Positions 52,991 through 62,580 are shown, counted from the first letter of the stretch. The stretch: DNA of 64,000 nucleotides from Acidulodesulfobacterium sp021802425 (GCA_021802425.1 JAJZXJ010000006.1:30311-94310), one strand, 5' to 3'. Program-made: numbers and translations. The notes: generated by a model not told the origin, from the letters alone.

Positions 52991-53434
52991 ATGAAGGTAA
53001 TACTCAAGGAAGATATTCAGGATTTAGGCACAATGGGCGATATGGTAAATGTTGCGGATGGCTATGGAAGAAATTTTTTATTACCCAAAAAACTTGCCAT
53101 TCCCGCCACCAAAGTTAACATTAAAACAGTGGAACATGAAAAAAGGCTTATTAAAAAAAGAAAGGGAAAAATCCTTCGCGAGGTTACGGATATTAAAAAT
53201 AATCTTGAAAAAGCGGAGATTAATATCGCCGCCAAGGTAGGGGAGAACGATAAGATGTTCGGCTCTATAACCTCTATGGATATAGAAGATAAACTTAAAG
53301 AAATCGGCTTTAATATCGATAGAAAATCTATTATGCTGGACAGTCCCATAAAAGATTTGGGTATTCAAACCGTTAAGATTAAGCTCCATCCTGAAATCAT
53401 AGCCGAAATTAAAGTCGATGTGGTTCCAGAGTAA
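52991..53434 (+). CDS. rplI: 50S ribosomal protein L9
   Basis: 147 residues, full length. MKVILKEDIQDLGTMGDMVNVADGYGRNFLLPKKLAIPAT is the N-terminal domain, followed by the long connecting helix and the C-terminal domain ending in VKIKLHPEIIAEIKVDVVPE. Part of the rpsF operon. Confidence 0.98.
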   Translation: MKVILKEDIQDLGTMGDMVNVADGYGRNFLLPKKLAIPATKVNIKTVEHEKRLIKKRKGKILREVTDIKNNLEKAEINIAAKVGENDKMFGSITSMDIEDKLKEIGFNIDRKSIMLDSPIKDLGIQTVKIKLHPEIIAEIKVDVVPE

Positions 53435-53444
53435 AGTCTGAAAT

Positions 53445-54851
53445 ATGGCTATTAAAAATAAAAAGATAGCTTTTAATAATAACGGCTCACCATCCTTAAC
53501 CGATAATAATCTCAAAATTGTACCTCCAAATTCTTTGGAGGCTGAGAAGGCTTTAATTTCCTCTATACTAATCGATAATTCTCAGGCAAATTCGGTACTG
53601 GGAAGTATTATGCCCGAAGATTTTTATGACACGGTCAACGCAAGGATTTTCAAAGTGCTTATATCATTGGGCGAAAAAGGCGAACCCATCGATATAATAA
53701 CCATTTTAAATGCAATACAAAAAGAGAGGGATTATTCGCAATATTTTTCGGATTTTGATTTAAGCGGCTATTTAACGACATTGTATGAAATGCCGGCAGG
53801 TCTTTTTAATGTTGAGCAATATGCAAAAATAGTAAAAGAAAAATCTATATTAAGAAATCTGATTAACGCTTCTAATAAAGTCAGGCAAAAATGCTATGAA
53901 CAGCGTGATGATGTTGACGACATAATCGATTTTTCGGAAAAAACTATTTTTGATGCCACGGAAAAAGATTCGTCTAAAAATTATGTCGAGGTATATCCTT
54001 TAATAGTCAACTATTTTACAAAACTTTCCTCTAAAAAGAATGATGATAGCGATATTACCGGAGTGCACAGCGGTTTTCAGTATCTCGACGAACTAACCAA
54101 CGGCTTCCAGCCTTCAGACCTGATAATTATTGCCGGAAGGCCTTCCATGGGCAAAACCGCCCTTTCCCTTAGCATTGCCAAAAATATTGCCGTAAAAAAA
54201 ATTCCGGTTGCGTTTTTTTCTCTCGAGATGTCCAAAGAACAGCTTGCAACAAGGCTTTTATCTTTGACCGCAAAAATCGATTCTTCCATGTTAAGGAGGG
54301 GGAGAATTCACAACCCCGACATCGAAAACATACATAAAGCGCTGGAAATGCTTGAGGATATTCCTATTTATATCGATGACAGCGCGGGCATTACCGTTAC
54401 CGAGTTAAGGGCTAAAACCCGCAGGTTAAAAAGGGAAAAGGGGGTAGGGATTGCAATCATCGACTATCTCCAGCTTATGAAAGCCTCGCCTAACATTGAA
54501 TCCCGGGAGCAGGCTATCGCCGATATTTCGCGTTCTTTAAAAAGCCTTGCAAAGGAACTGAATATACCTGTAATTGCCCTATCCCAATTAAACAGAATGG
54601 TCGAATCCAGACAGGATAGAAAGCCGCAGCTTGCCGATTTAAGGGAGTCCGGCGCCATAGAGCAGGATGCCGATTTGATTATGTTTGTTTATAGGGAAGA
54701 GGTTTATAAAAAAGATACGGAGAACAAAGGCATAGCGGAATTAATTATCGGCAAGCAAAGAAACGGCCCGACGGGCATAGTAAAACTTTCTTATACCGAC
54801 AAATACACATCTTTTGAAAATCTTGCTTATGAGGAAGACAGTTATATCTGA
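53445..54851 (+). CDS. dnaB: Replicative DNA helicase DnaB
   Basis: 468 residues. The N-terminal primase-interaction domain (PPNSLEAEKALISSILID) and the RecA-like motor with Walker A AGRPSMGKTAL, Walker B IAIIDYLQLM, ALSQLNRMVESRQDRKPQLADLRESGAIEQDADLIMFVYRE and an arginine-finger region. No intein. Last gene of the rpsF operon. Confidence 0.98.
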   Translation: MAIKNKKIAFNNNGSPSLTDNNLKIVPPNSLEAEKALISSILIDNSQANSVLGSIMPEDFYDTVNARIFKVLISLGEKGEPIDIITILNAIQKERDYSQYFSDFDLSGYLTTLYEMPAGLFNVEQYAKIVKEKSILRNLINASNKVRQKCYEQRDDVDDIIDFSEKTIFDATEKDSSKNYVEVYPLIVNYFTKLSSKKNDDSDITGVHSGFQYLDELTNGFQPSDLIIIAGRPSMGKTALSLSIAKNIAVKKIPVAFFSLEMSKEQLATRLLSLTAKIDSSMLRRGRIHNPDIENIHKALEMLEDIPIYIDDSAGITVTELRAKTRRLKREKGVGIAIIDYLQLMKASPNIESREQAIADISRSLKSLAKELNIPVIALSQLNRMVESRQDRKPQLADLRESGAIEQDADLIMFVYREEVYKKDTENKGIAELIIGKQRNGPTGIVKLSYTDKYTSFENLAYEEDSYI

Positions 54852-54876
54852 AGGATGGGAAGGATTTATATAATAA

Positions 54877-55869
54877 TTAATCGCAATGCCGCGCTATACC
54901 CGCGGCGCCCACAATTCCCCCGTTTTTTCCAAGCGCGGGCTTTACTATTCCGAGATGCGATGTGGAAGCCTTAAGCGCCCTTTTGTTAACCTCTTCTACG
55001 GTAATATCGAATAAATCGGGAATGCCGTCTATCACGCCGCCGCCTAATATTATCATACATGGATTTATTAAATTTACAACGGTTATAACCCCGTCCGCTA
55101 AGTAAAGCCCTGTTTTTTTAACAATCTTAATTGCATTATCGTCTCCGTTATAATGCGCTTTAGCAATAGTTTCGGCGCTAATATTGCCTATTTCCCCCGC
55201 TATCTTAATAATTTCCCTAAAACCGGCCTTATCCTTTAAGGCCAGTTCCTTTGCAATCTCTGCAATTCCCCATCCGCCTGCATAAGCTTCCATGCAGCCG
55301 TTATTGCCGCATGTACATTTTCTGCCCCCTGAAACTACTACGATATGCCCTATCTCACCGGCGGCATTTGAACAACCGGAAATCAACCTGCCGCCCGTTA
55401 CAATCCCCGAACCTATTCCCGTGCCGACAAAAATACATACAAGATTATCTTTGCCGATTCCCGCCCCCCATTTCCATTCGCCGTAAGTAATAGCGGTTAA
55501 ATCGTTTACGACAACGGCGCTTAAGCCTGTCTCCTTTTCCAATATCGTTCTCAGGGGAACATCGCGCCAATTTAAATTCGGAGAAAATAAAACATCTCCC
55601 GTTTTTTCATTTATCTGTCCGGCAATACCGACGCCGATTCCCGAAATAGCATATCTCGTATTTTTTTTTAGAAAACATTTTAAATTTTCCATTATAAATT
55701 TAACCTGTTTTGAAGGCGGAACAGGCATGACCGACGTTTCATCGATAAATTCATTATGGAAAGATTTAGAATCTTCGTCTATCACGGCGCCGCTTTCATC
55801 TACAATGCCGAGCCGGAGATTCGTTCCGCCGATATCCGCTCCAAGATAATATTTTTTCATATGGGTCAT
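54877..55869 (-). CDS. ROK-family sugar kinase (glucokinase-like)
   Basis: 330 residues. ADIGGTNLRLGIVDESG binds phosphate, VNDLTAITYGEWKWGAG contains the catalytic Asp, GTGIGSGIV and the zinc site CTCGNNGCMEAYAGG (CxCGxxGCxE) follow, and GGGVIDGIPDL lies near the end. The lack of an N-terminal HTH says kinase rather than repressor. Probable substrate glucose, inferred. Confidence 0.92.
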   Translation of the reverse strand: MTHMKKYYLGADIGGTNLRLGIVDESGAVIDEDSKSFHNEFIDETSVMPVPPSKQVKFIMENLKCFLKKNTRYAISGIGVGIAGQINEKTGDVLFSPNLNWRDVPLRTILEKETGLSAVVVNDLTAITYGEWKWGAGIGKDNLVCIFVGTGIGSGIVTGGRLISGCSNAAGEIGHIVVVSGGRKCTCGNNGCMEAYAGGWGIAEIAKELALKDKAGFREIIKIAGEIGNISAETIAKAHYNGDDNAIKIVKKTGLYLADGVITVVNLINPCMIILGGGVIDGIPDLFDITVEEVNKRALKASTSHLGIVKPALGKNGGIVGAAGIARHCD

Positions 55870-55919
55870 GCTATTCCCCCAACCTATTTCCGCCCAAAGA
55901 CGCTATGGAAAGGACATTA

Positions 55920-58157
55920 TTAATCGATTTCAACCTTCTTGCCGGAGCAGGAACCTACAATTCTGTTTCTCCCGCTGTTTTTTGCTTCATAAAGAAAATC
56001 ATCCCCCGCTTTTAACATGTCGTCAACGCTCTTAATATCCTCATCCGGCAATGAAGCGACGCCGATCGAAACGGTAATCTCTTTTTCTATCGGGGTAAAT
56101 TTGAAATCCTGTATTATCTTTTTTATCTTTTTAGCCGCGGAGGCCGCATTTTTAAAATCGGTTTGAGGTAAAATTATCACAAACTCCTCTCCCCCGTATC
56201 TTACGGCAATATCGATATTCCGCGTATTTTTACTTAAAAGGCTTCCTAATTTTGCCAGAACTATGTCTCCAACCTTATGTCCGTAAAAATCATTGATAGA
56301 CTTAAAATGATCGATATCTATAATTAATATTGACAGGCTGTTGTTGAATCTTTTAGCTTTATCAAATTCTATTTCCAGCGCTTCATTTAGTTTTCTCCTG
56401 TTATAAAGCCCGGTAAGCTCATCCGTTATGCTGAGTTCATTAAGTTTTTTATGTAATCTTGAATTATCTAAGGCTACCGAAAGCTCTTTTGCGGCATGTT
56501 CTAAAAATGATATATCTTCCTTATTGAAACCGTGAATACTTGAAACGGTTAAAACGCCGATATTCACATCCCCTACATAAAGAGGGAACCATGCGATATC
56601 CTTTGGAAATACCTCGCAAAAACCGTAATCTATCATTTTTCCGGCTCCGCCGTTCTCCAAAAGCTCATCTTTTAAAAGGGCGGCATTTTCCGGAATATCG
56701 TGAAACCATACAGTTTTCTTTTTTGAAAGGCAATGCCCCGTGATACCCTCATCTGCCTTTATTTTATTGGCAACAAATTTTCTTATGCCGTAAAATTTCC
56801 ACGGAATTAAAAAGCCTTCCGAATTATCGCCGTATGTGCCGATATTGCCGTCTTGGCCTGTCAAAACAGCGCCCTTTTCGTAAATATATATAATACCCGA
56901 TGAAATATTTAATAACTCCTCCAAAATATTTAAAGCGGAAGATATTATCTTCTCGAAATCTAACGAACCGACTAAAAAATCGGAAAAGATATTATATTTC
57001 CGCATCCTTTCTTCCCTGTCCTTGACGGTTTCGGCCATTTCGGTAAAGCCCTTGCCGATACTTTCAAATTCATCATTTGTTTTTATTACAAGTTTTGTAT
57101 CAAGGTCTCCTTCGGTAAAATTTTCTATAGCCTTCGTTATGGCAAATATCGGATTCAAAGTATCTTTCGAAGCAAAATAAGATATAATGAAGGACATAAT
57201 TAAACCTATGATAATAATTACCACGGCATAAAAAGCGGTTTTTCTGAAAATAGACAGGTATTCTCGGTTTGAAATAAAAACAGCGATAGAACCTATAACC
57301 TTATCGTCTATATTTTTTATAGGATGAAAGGCGGCAAAAATATCCTCGCCGCCATAGTTCATCTCTCCGATAAAATTTTTCCCGTCAAGAATTTTTCTAT
57401 GTATATAATCGGGAAGTTTTGAACCTATTCCAAAAACATTTCCGGGAATTTTTAATGTTGCAAGACATACCTGCGTATTAGACGCGGAAGCAAAAACAGC
57501 CGTATTTATACGGTATTCATTATAAATCGTTTCCGGCAAGTAACCGTTGCCGTTTAAATTAACGAGTCCGAATATCGAGCCTATTACCTTGCCGTTATGT
57601 ATAAACGGAACGACGGTAACCAAAAACATATTAGACTCGTCATTGGCAGTCTTAATACCCATTCTTGTCAATACAATCTTTCTAATCAGCGCGGTTTTAA
57701 CAACGGGAAAACCCGTATGAAAAACATTAAAAATCATTCCGCCCAAAGACGGCTTAAATCCAAGGGCGCCGGAAGTTGAAGCCAAAAGACTGCCCCTGTT
57801 ATCCGTAATTCCTATATAGCTTGCAAAACCGAAAGCATCCTTATAAGACTTAATCAGACTGTTTATAAAAGGAATATCTTTATGCGTAATCGCATTAATT
57901 AAATAAGGGTTGTATGAACTTATTAAGAAAGCATCCTTGAGACGATTTCCCTGCGAATAATAAATTCTTTGGGCGCCGTTTAATGTGATTTTAACTTTAT
58001 TTAAGCTCGCTTTTTTTGTTTGTTCCTTAAAAATATATGTGTTGGCGACCGCAAGAAGCGTCAGGGGTAATAAAACGGCTAAAGAAAATGAAAGCACAAA
58101 CTTCTTTTTGATGCTCATTTTGGGCCTAAAGCCCGTTGAATATTCGATATTAGACAT
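55920..58157 (-). CDS. Membrane diguanylate cyclase (Cache-HAMP-GAF-GGDEF)
   Basis: 745 residues. Helix 1 at about 18-38, a periplasmic Cache-type sensor domain (about 40-305), helix 2 (about 310-332), HAMP (about 333-390, NPIFAITKAIENFTEGDLDTKLVIKTNDEFESIG), a GAF domain (about 395-565) and a C-terminal GGDEF domain (ELSITDELTGLYNRRKLNEAL). The active site is GGEEF at 655-659, and the inhibitory RxxD site (RNID, 646-649) lies five residues before it, so feedback inhibition by c-di-GMP is expected. The stop lies about 50 bp before the ROK gene. Confidence 0.93.
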   Translation of the reverse strand: MSNIEYSTGFRPKMSIKKKFVLSFSLAVLLPLTLLAVANTYIFKEQTKKASLNKVKITLNGAQRIYYSQGNRLKDAFLISSYNPYLINAITHKDIPFINSLIKSYKDAFGFASYIGITDNRGSLLASTSGALGFKPSLGGMIFNVFHTGFPVVKTALIRKIVLTRMGIKTANDESNMFLVTVVPFIHNGKVIGSIFGLVNLNGNGYLPETIYNEYRINTAVFASASNTQVCLATLKIPGNVFGIGSKLPDYIHRKILDGKNFIGEMNYGGEDIFAAFHPIKNIDDKVIGSIAVFISNREYLSIFRKTAFYAVVIIIIGLIMSFIISYFASKDTLNPIFAITKAIENFTEGDLDTKLVIKTNDEFESIGKGFTEMAETVKDREERMRKYNIFSDFLVGSLDFEKIISSALNILEELLNISSGIIYIYEKGAVLTGQDGNIGTYGDNSEGFLIPWKFYGIRKFVANKIKADEGITGHCLSKKKTVWFHDIPENAALLKDELLENGGAGKMIDYGFCEVFPKDIAWFPLYVGDVNIGVLTVSSIHGFNKEDISFLEHAAKELSVALDNSRLHKKLNELSITDELTGLYNRRKLNEALEIEFDKAKRFNNSLSILIIDIDHFKSINDFYGHKVGDIVLAKLGSLLSKNTRNIDIAVRYGGEEFVIILPQTDFKNAASAAKKIKKIIQDFKFTPIEKEITVSIGVASLPDEDIKSVDDMLKAGDDFLYEAKNSGRNRIVGSCSGKKVEID

Positions 58158-58320
58158 AAAAACGCGTATTATTTTGTTATTTTTATGAAACCTAACTATC
58201 TTTTTATAATTTTATCAGAACTATTGCAATAAAAATGTTTAAATTTAAATTTCGTCGGTTCATTGCCGAAAATTAAACTTATGGGGCGAAATGGGCAGGC
58301 AGGTATGCGAAAGCAGGGTC

Positions 58321-59298
58321 TTAATCCTTTATTAAACTAACGGCAAACTGTTTCGCGGTCCTGCCCGAACGCGAACCCTTTATAATTGCAAAGTTAATTG
58401 CGTCCTTTCTTACCTGATCCATGTTAATGCTCGAGATTTTAATATCATATTTTTTTAAATACATTTCTACTATCTTAAGGTAAACTTCCCTATCAAAGCT
58501 GTAAAGCCCGTATGTCAAACCAAATCTGTCGCTTAAAGAAAGACCTTCTTCGACCTCTTCTTCCGGATGAATAAAATCGCCGTTTGATCTTTCCGGAGAA
58601 AATTTTTCCGTAGTAAGATGGCGTTTATTGGATGTTGCGTAAATAATTATATTTTCCGGAAGTTCATCCAATCCGCCGTCGAGAACGGATTTAAGCTTTT
58701 TGTAAAACAGCGAATCCGCATCAAAAGCAATATCGTCAAAAATCAATATAAACCTGTAAGATTTTGTTTTAATGATGGTGATTAATTCATAGATAAATTC
58801 GGCGGTGTCTTCCACAATCTCGATAAATTTGATCTTGCCTATGTATGGCTCTTCACCGAAAGATTTTGCAATAGCCCTGACAAGAGAAGACTTCCCTGTT
58901 CCCCTGTCTCCCCATAAAAGTACATTGTTGGCGGATTTCCCCGATGCAAATTTAATCGTATTTTGAAAAACATCCTTGATTATATTATCTATCCCGATGA
59001 AATCGGCCAAAGACAATGATTTAAACCCTGAAATACCTTTAGGGGAAAAATCGGGTATAGGTTTTAAAATACATTTATTATTTACCTTAAAAAATTTAAA
59101 AGACCCGTATATCTCAAAATCTTCGGGGGTGTATTTTATAATCTCAAACTCGTAATCCTGCTTGTTTAAATCGCGCGATTTATAATTGTTATATATTTCG
59201 GAAATTAAATTGTTTGTTTTTTGAATTTCCTTGATTAACAAAGAAAAAAAATCCCTGCCGTCAATTTCGCTTAAGGGGCTATAATCAAATTTATCCAT
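58321..59298 (-). CDS. DUF815-family AAA ATPase
   Basis: 325 residues. Walker A WGDRGTGKSSLVRAI is near residue 128, Walker B ILIFDDIAFDADS near 190, sensor YATSNKRHL near 225, and the C-terminal FAIIKGSRSGRTAKQFAVSLI with a sensor-2 arginine. The family is widespread in proteobacteria; its role is poorly known. It follows thiC by 24 bp, so may be cotranscribed. Confidence 0.9.
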   Translation of the reverse strand: MDKFDYSPLSEIDGRDFFSLLIKEIQKTNNLISEIYNNYKSRDLNKQDYEFEIIKYTPEDFEIYGSFKFFKVNNKCILKPIPDFSPKGISGFKSLSLADFIGIDNIIKDVFQNTIKFASGKSANNVLLWGDRGTGKSSLVRAIAKSFGEEPYIGKIKFIEIVEDTAEFIYELITIIKTKSYRFILIFDDIAFDADSLFYKKLKSVLDGGLDELPENIIIYATSNKRHLTTEKFSPERSNGDFIHPEEEVEEGLSLSDRFGLTYGLYSFDREVYLKIVEMYLKKYDIKISSINMDQVRKDAINFAIIKGSRSGRTAKQFAVSLIKD

Positions 59299-59322
59299 TT
59301 TCGCGGTAATCCATGCCTGCCT

Positions 59323-60621
59323 TTATTTAAAAGAGGCATTTAATTTTATAGAGCAATAAGAGGAACACATGGAGCAAACCTTGTCGTCTTTAAGGGGTAA
59401 AGATGCCCTCATCTCTCTTGCTTTTTCAGGGTCTATCGAACTTTCGTACTGGGCTTCCCAATTCATTGCGCGCCTATTTTTACTCATATCGATGTCTTTT
59501 TCCATTGCACCTTTCACGCCCTTTGCTATATCCCCGGCGTGCGCCGCAATCTTAGCCGCAATAACACCCTCTTTAACATCCTCCGCCGTTGGAAGCCTCA
59601 GGTGCTCCGCAGGAGTGACATAACATAAGAAATCGGCGCCCGCTCCGGCGGCTATTGCCCCGCCTATCGCGCTTGTGATATGATCGTAGCCGGGAGCAAT
59701 ATCCGTAACAAGCGGCCCTAAAACATAAAACGGAGCGCCGTTGCAAAGGCTTTTTTCCAATTTTATGTTTGTTTCCACCTGATTTAACGGAACATGTCCG
59801 GGGCCTTCTATCATAACCTGCACGCCTTCTTCCAAAGCCTTTTTCTGAAGCTCTCCAAGAGTAATAAGTTCCGAAATCTGAGCCCTGTCTGTTGCGTCGG
59901 CAAGGCTTCCGGGTCTTAATCCGTCGCCGAGGCTTAACGCAACATCGTTTTTTTTTGCAATCTTTAAAAGCCTGCCGTATTCTTCGTAAAGCGGATTTTC
60001 CCTGTTATTCCTTATCATCCACGAAGCAATCAAGGATCCTCCCCTTGAAACTATTCCCATAATCCTTGTCTGCAGGTTCATCTTTCTCACGGCTTCCAAT
60101 GTTAACCCGCAATGAACGGTAATAAAATCGACGCCTTCTTCGCACTGCCTTTCGATAACTTCAAAAAGGTACTCCGGGTCAAATTTATTTATATTAGAAC
60201 CTGAATCTGCGCCGCCGGCTCCTATCGCGGGCTGGAATGCCTCATATAACGGAACGGTTCCCACCGGCACGCACGAGTTTTTAATTATCTCCCGCCTGAA
60301 TTCCACAATATTTCCTCCCGTGGATAAATCCATAACGGCGTCCGCGCCGCTATGGATTGCCGTAAAGAGTTTTTCCAATTCCGTTTCGATATTATAATTG
60401 TCCCCCGACGAACCGATGTTTGCATTTACTTTTGTTTTTAAACCCTTACCTATCGCAAGCGGTTTTATATTTCTGGCGCGGTTTTTCGTTATAACGATAT
60501 GTCCGTTCATTATGCCTATGCGAATCTCTTCGGCCGAAATGCCTTCCATTTTCGCGCAATATTTCATTTCATCCGTTATTATATTATTTTTGGCAGATTC
60601 GATTTGATTCATTTGATTCAT
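59323..60621 (-). CDS. thiC: Phosphomethylpyrimidine synthase ThiC (short form)
   Basis: Radical SAM enzyme converting AIR to HMP-P. 432 residues, the short class lacking the large N-terminal extension. GTVPLYEAFQ, DFITVHCGLTLEAVRKM, SLGDGLRPGSLADATDRAQISEL, MIEGPGHVPLNQVETNI and ALGGAIAAGAGADFLCYVTPAEHL-like motifs are present. The C-terminal cluster motif reads CSMCSSYC, i.e. CxxCxxxC, one residue shorter than the CxxCxxxxC of E. coli ThiC. GGAGG precedes the ATG. No TPP riboswitch is visible upstream. Confidence 0.94.
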   Translation of the reverse strand: MNQMNQIESAKNNIITDEMKYCAKMEGISAEEIRIGIMNGHIVITKNRARNIKPLAIGKGLKTKVNANIGSSGDNYNIETELEKLFTAIHSGADAVMDLSTGGNIVEFRREIIKNSCVPVGTVPLYEAFQPAIGAGGADSGSNINKFDPEYLFEVIERQCEEGVDFITVHCGLTLEAVRKMNLQTRIMGIVSRGGSLIASWMIRNNRENPLYEEYGRLLKIAKKNDVALSLGDGLRPGSLADATDRAQISELITLGELQKKALEEGVQVMIEGPGHVPLNQVETNIKLEKSLCNGAPFYVLGPLVTDIAPGYDHITSAIGGAIAAGAGADFLCYVTPAEHLRLPTAEDVKEGVIAAKIAAHAGDIAKGVKGAMEKDIDMSKNRRAMNWEAQYESSIDPEKAREMRASLPLKDDKVCSMCSSYCSIKLNASFK

Positions 60622-60729
60622 ATATTTTCCTCCGATTTTTATATTATATCATTCTTTGCATTTTTTATAAACCTTTTAAGAGCAGGGACGGTAAGGGGGC
60701 GGGATAAATATTGATATATTTTTGGATAT

Positions 60730-61344
60730 TTAATTTAAATTATTGGATAAAAATTTAACGGCATCATAAATATTGTCTGCCTTGAGAATTCCCGATTGAA
60801 CTGCAATATATTTAGCCCCGGCATCTCTAATTTTGCTTATATTATCCCTGTTAATGCCGCCCAGCGCAAAAACCGGTATTTTTGCCGAATTTAGCGCCTT
60901 CCTTAGCAAATCTGTCCCCTGTTCGAAGTCCTGATTTTTAGTTTTAAAAATCGGGCTGAATGTTACGGCGTCCGCACCGGCATCCTGAGCGGTTATTATC
61001 TCTTCAATGGAGTGGGAAGAATAAAATATCTTAAGATTTTTGATTTTTTCTTTAACGGCGCTAATCGGAATACTATTTTTGTTTAAATGAACGCCATACG
61101 CGTCAAGAGCTGATGCGACATCGACCCTGTCATTTACAAAAAGCTTCACATCCCTGTATTTATCTATTATTCTTTTAATCTTTTCTCCTAATGCGATAAA
61201 TTCTCTAATGCCGACATCTTTTTGCCTTAGTTGAAAAGCTTTTACTCCGCTGTCAAAACATTTATTTAAAGCCTCTAAATAATCTTTTTCGCTCGCAAAG
61301 AAATTTTTATCGCCGATTAAATAAATATTAAAATTAAAGTTCAT
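60730..61344 (-). CDS. thiE: Thiamine-phosphate synthase
   Basis: 204 residues, TIM barrel. YLIGDKNFF, VKAFQLRQKDVGIREFIALGEKI, LFVNDRVDVASALDAYGVHLNK, GADAVTFSPIFKTKNQ and VFALGGINRDNISKIRDAGAKYIAVQSGI fit ThiE (or the related TenI). It couples HMP-PP and thiazole phosphate. It is upstream of thiC on the same strand with a 108-bp gap. Confidence 0.92.
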   Translation of the reverse strand: MNFNFNIYLIGDKNFFASEKDYLEALNKCFDSGVKAFQLRQKDVGIREFIALGEKIKRIIDKYRDVKLFVNDRVDVASALDAYGVHLNKNSIPISAVKEKIKNLKIFYSSHSIEEIITAQDAGADAVTFSPIFKTKNQDFEQGTDLLRKALNSAKIPVFALGGINRDNISKIRDAGAKYIAVQSGILKADNIYDAVKFLSNNLN

Positions 61345-61594
61345 AAAAACCCGCCTATACCTTATAAAACCTTATTAATTATATATTTTGGATTTTATAT
61401 TGTCAATTAATGTATTTTTAAAGCTGGGCAGGATTAGTGAATTAAATTAAATGAAATTAACAATAATTAATATTATTCAATAATTATTATTAAATTTATC
61501 TTGCATTTTATTTTTTTTATGCTAAAATCAAAGTAATAGCGAGCAATCCTAACCTAAACTAAAACTTAAATAAATTTTATTACGGAGGTATCTT

Positions 61595-61927
61595 ATGAAG
61601 TGGAAATGTTCCCTTTGCGGTTATATTCATGACGGCGACTCGGCGCCGGATGTTTGCCCAAGGTGCGGAGCGCCAAAAGAAAAATTCGAGCGGGTAGCGG
61701 CCGATGTTGAGCAAATTATCGACCGTTCCAGAAAAACAAATCAATTGCACATGAATTTAACCAATCTTCTTACAAAGGTGCTGGAAGTTGCGGAGGCCGG
61801 CATTGAAGACAATCTGGATCCCGGATGCCTTAATGTATTTCAAAAGGCAAAAAAAGCTGCATGGGAAGTCCGGCAAATGTCAAAAGCCGAGATAGTAGTC
61901 CATATTAACAAACAAAAATGGGGTTAA
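61595..61927 (+). CDS. Rubredoxin-domain protein with helical tail
   Basis: 110 residues. The N-terminal MKWKCSLCGYIHDGDSAPDVCPRCGAPKEKFERV is a rubrerythrin-type rubredoxin module with two CxxCG sites. Residues 45-110 form two or three helices (TNQLHMNLTNLLTKVLEVAEAGIEDNLDPGCLNVFQKA) without the ExxH di-iron motifs of rubrerythrin. Likely an electron carrier in oxidative-stress defence. GGAGG precedes the ATG. Confidence 0.9.
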   Translation: MKWKCSLCGYIHDGDSAPDVCPRCGAPKEKFERVAADVEQIIDRSRKTNQLHMNLTNLLTKVLEVAEAGIEDNLDPGCLNVFQKAKKAAWEVRQMSKAEIVVHINKQKWG

Positions 61928-61977
61928 TAACAAAATTTACAAAACTTATTTAACATTAGCAAATCTTATAGGCAGCG

Positions 61978-62037
61978 TAAATACTTTAGCTCCTTTGCCT
62001 TTAAAAAATTTTAGAGGTTTAGGGGCTAGAGTATTTA
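61978..62037. repeat. 60-bp imperfect inverted repeat
   Basis: The arm at 61978-61993 (TAAATACTTTAGCTCC) matches the complement of 62022-62037 (GGGGCTAGAGTATTTA) at 14 of 16 positions. A TTTTTT run follows about 10 bases later. It lies after the rubredoxin-domain gene and may terminate it or encode a small structured RNA. Confidence 0.4.
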
Positions 62038-62188
62038 TTAATTCCCTTTTTTAAATTCAATAAATAAATTAATGAAAAAAATGAAATTAACATATTGCTA
62101 TTTTGATATATTTTTGTTAATATACTTAGGATAAAAATATGCAATACTTTAATAATTAATAAATTTATTAAGTTAAGGGAGGAACCAA

Positions 62189-62335
62189 ATGGAGGACAAC
62201 AAACATTTTGTCAGAGTAATGTGGGTTGTGGTTGTTATCAGCATTATCGTCATAGTCGGGCTGGGCATTTTTGCCGCAACGGGACTAAACTACTCTTTCC
62301 CTGATTTAACCAAAATACTTCCTTTAAAACTTTAA
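62189..62335 (+). CDS. Small single-helix membrane protein, 48 residues
   Basis: An ATG with a near-perfect GGGAGG (62177-62182) six bases upstream opens a 48-codon frame ending in TAA. A polar start MEDNKHFVRV, one hydrophobic helix (about 11-31, MWVVVVISIIVIVGLGIFAA) and a short tail NYSFPDLTKILPLKL are seen. Strong ribosome site and membrane topology support a real gene. The function is not recognisable; it lies between a rubredoxin-domain gene and tRNA-Lys. Confidence 0.7.
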   Translation: MEDNKHFVRVMWVVVVISIIVIVGLGIFAATGLNYSFPDLTKILPLKL

Positions 62336-62392
62336 AATTTAATTAATTAAATTTTAAAGTTTAACCGGTCCTCCGAATATTCAAACTTTTTT

Positions 62393-62468
62393 GAGCCGCT
62401 AGCTCAGCTGGTAGAGCACCTGACTTTTAATCAGGTGGTCGTGGGTTCGACCCCCGCGCGGCTCACCA
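62393..62468 (+). tRNA. tRNA-Lys (anticodon UUU)
   Basis: Acceptor GAGCCGC/GCGGCTC (62393-62399, 62458-62464), D arm GCTC...GAGC, anticodon stem CCTGA/TCAGG with loop CTTTTAA (anticodon TTT), T arm GTGGG TTCGACC CCCGC, and encoded CCA (62466-62468). Its 3' 45 bases and CCA form the left attachment repeat of the element that follows. Confidence 0.97.
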
Positions 62469-62470
62469 CT
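62424..62470 (+). repeat. attL direct repeat (47 bp)
   Basis: Begins CTTTTAATCAGGTGG and ends GGCTCACCACT; identical to 63711-63757. It overlaps the 3' half of tRNA-Lys, which stays intact. Confidence 0.9.
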
Positions 62471-62562
62471 CAAAACCGCAGTAAATCAGGCATTTTGGCA
62501 GCATTCCTCTTGACAAGCATATCCTTGAAAATGGTAAAATAAAATCAGATTTGGTAAAATTT

Positions 62563-62580
62563 TGTCCCAATTTTGTCCCA
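62563..62580 (+). repeat. Left paired TGTCCCA repeats (candidate integrase arm sites)
   Basis: TGTCCCA at 62563-62569 and 62574-62580, start-to-start spacing 11 bases, about 95 bp inside attL. The pair recurs near the right end. Confidence 0.5.

Noticed and set aside
60622..60729. Possible TPP riboswitch between thiE and thiC
   Set aside because: The conserved CTGAGA and related THI-box pieces are not found on either strand in this gap; only a GGAGG ribosome site is seen.
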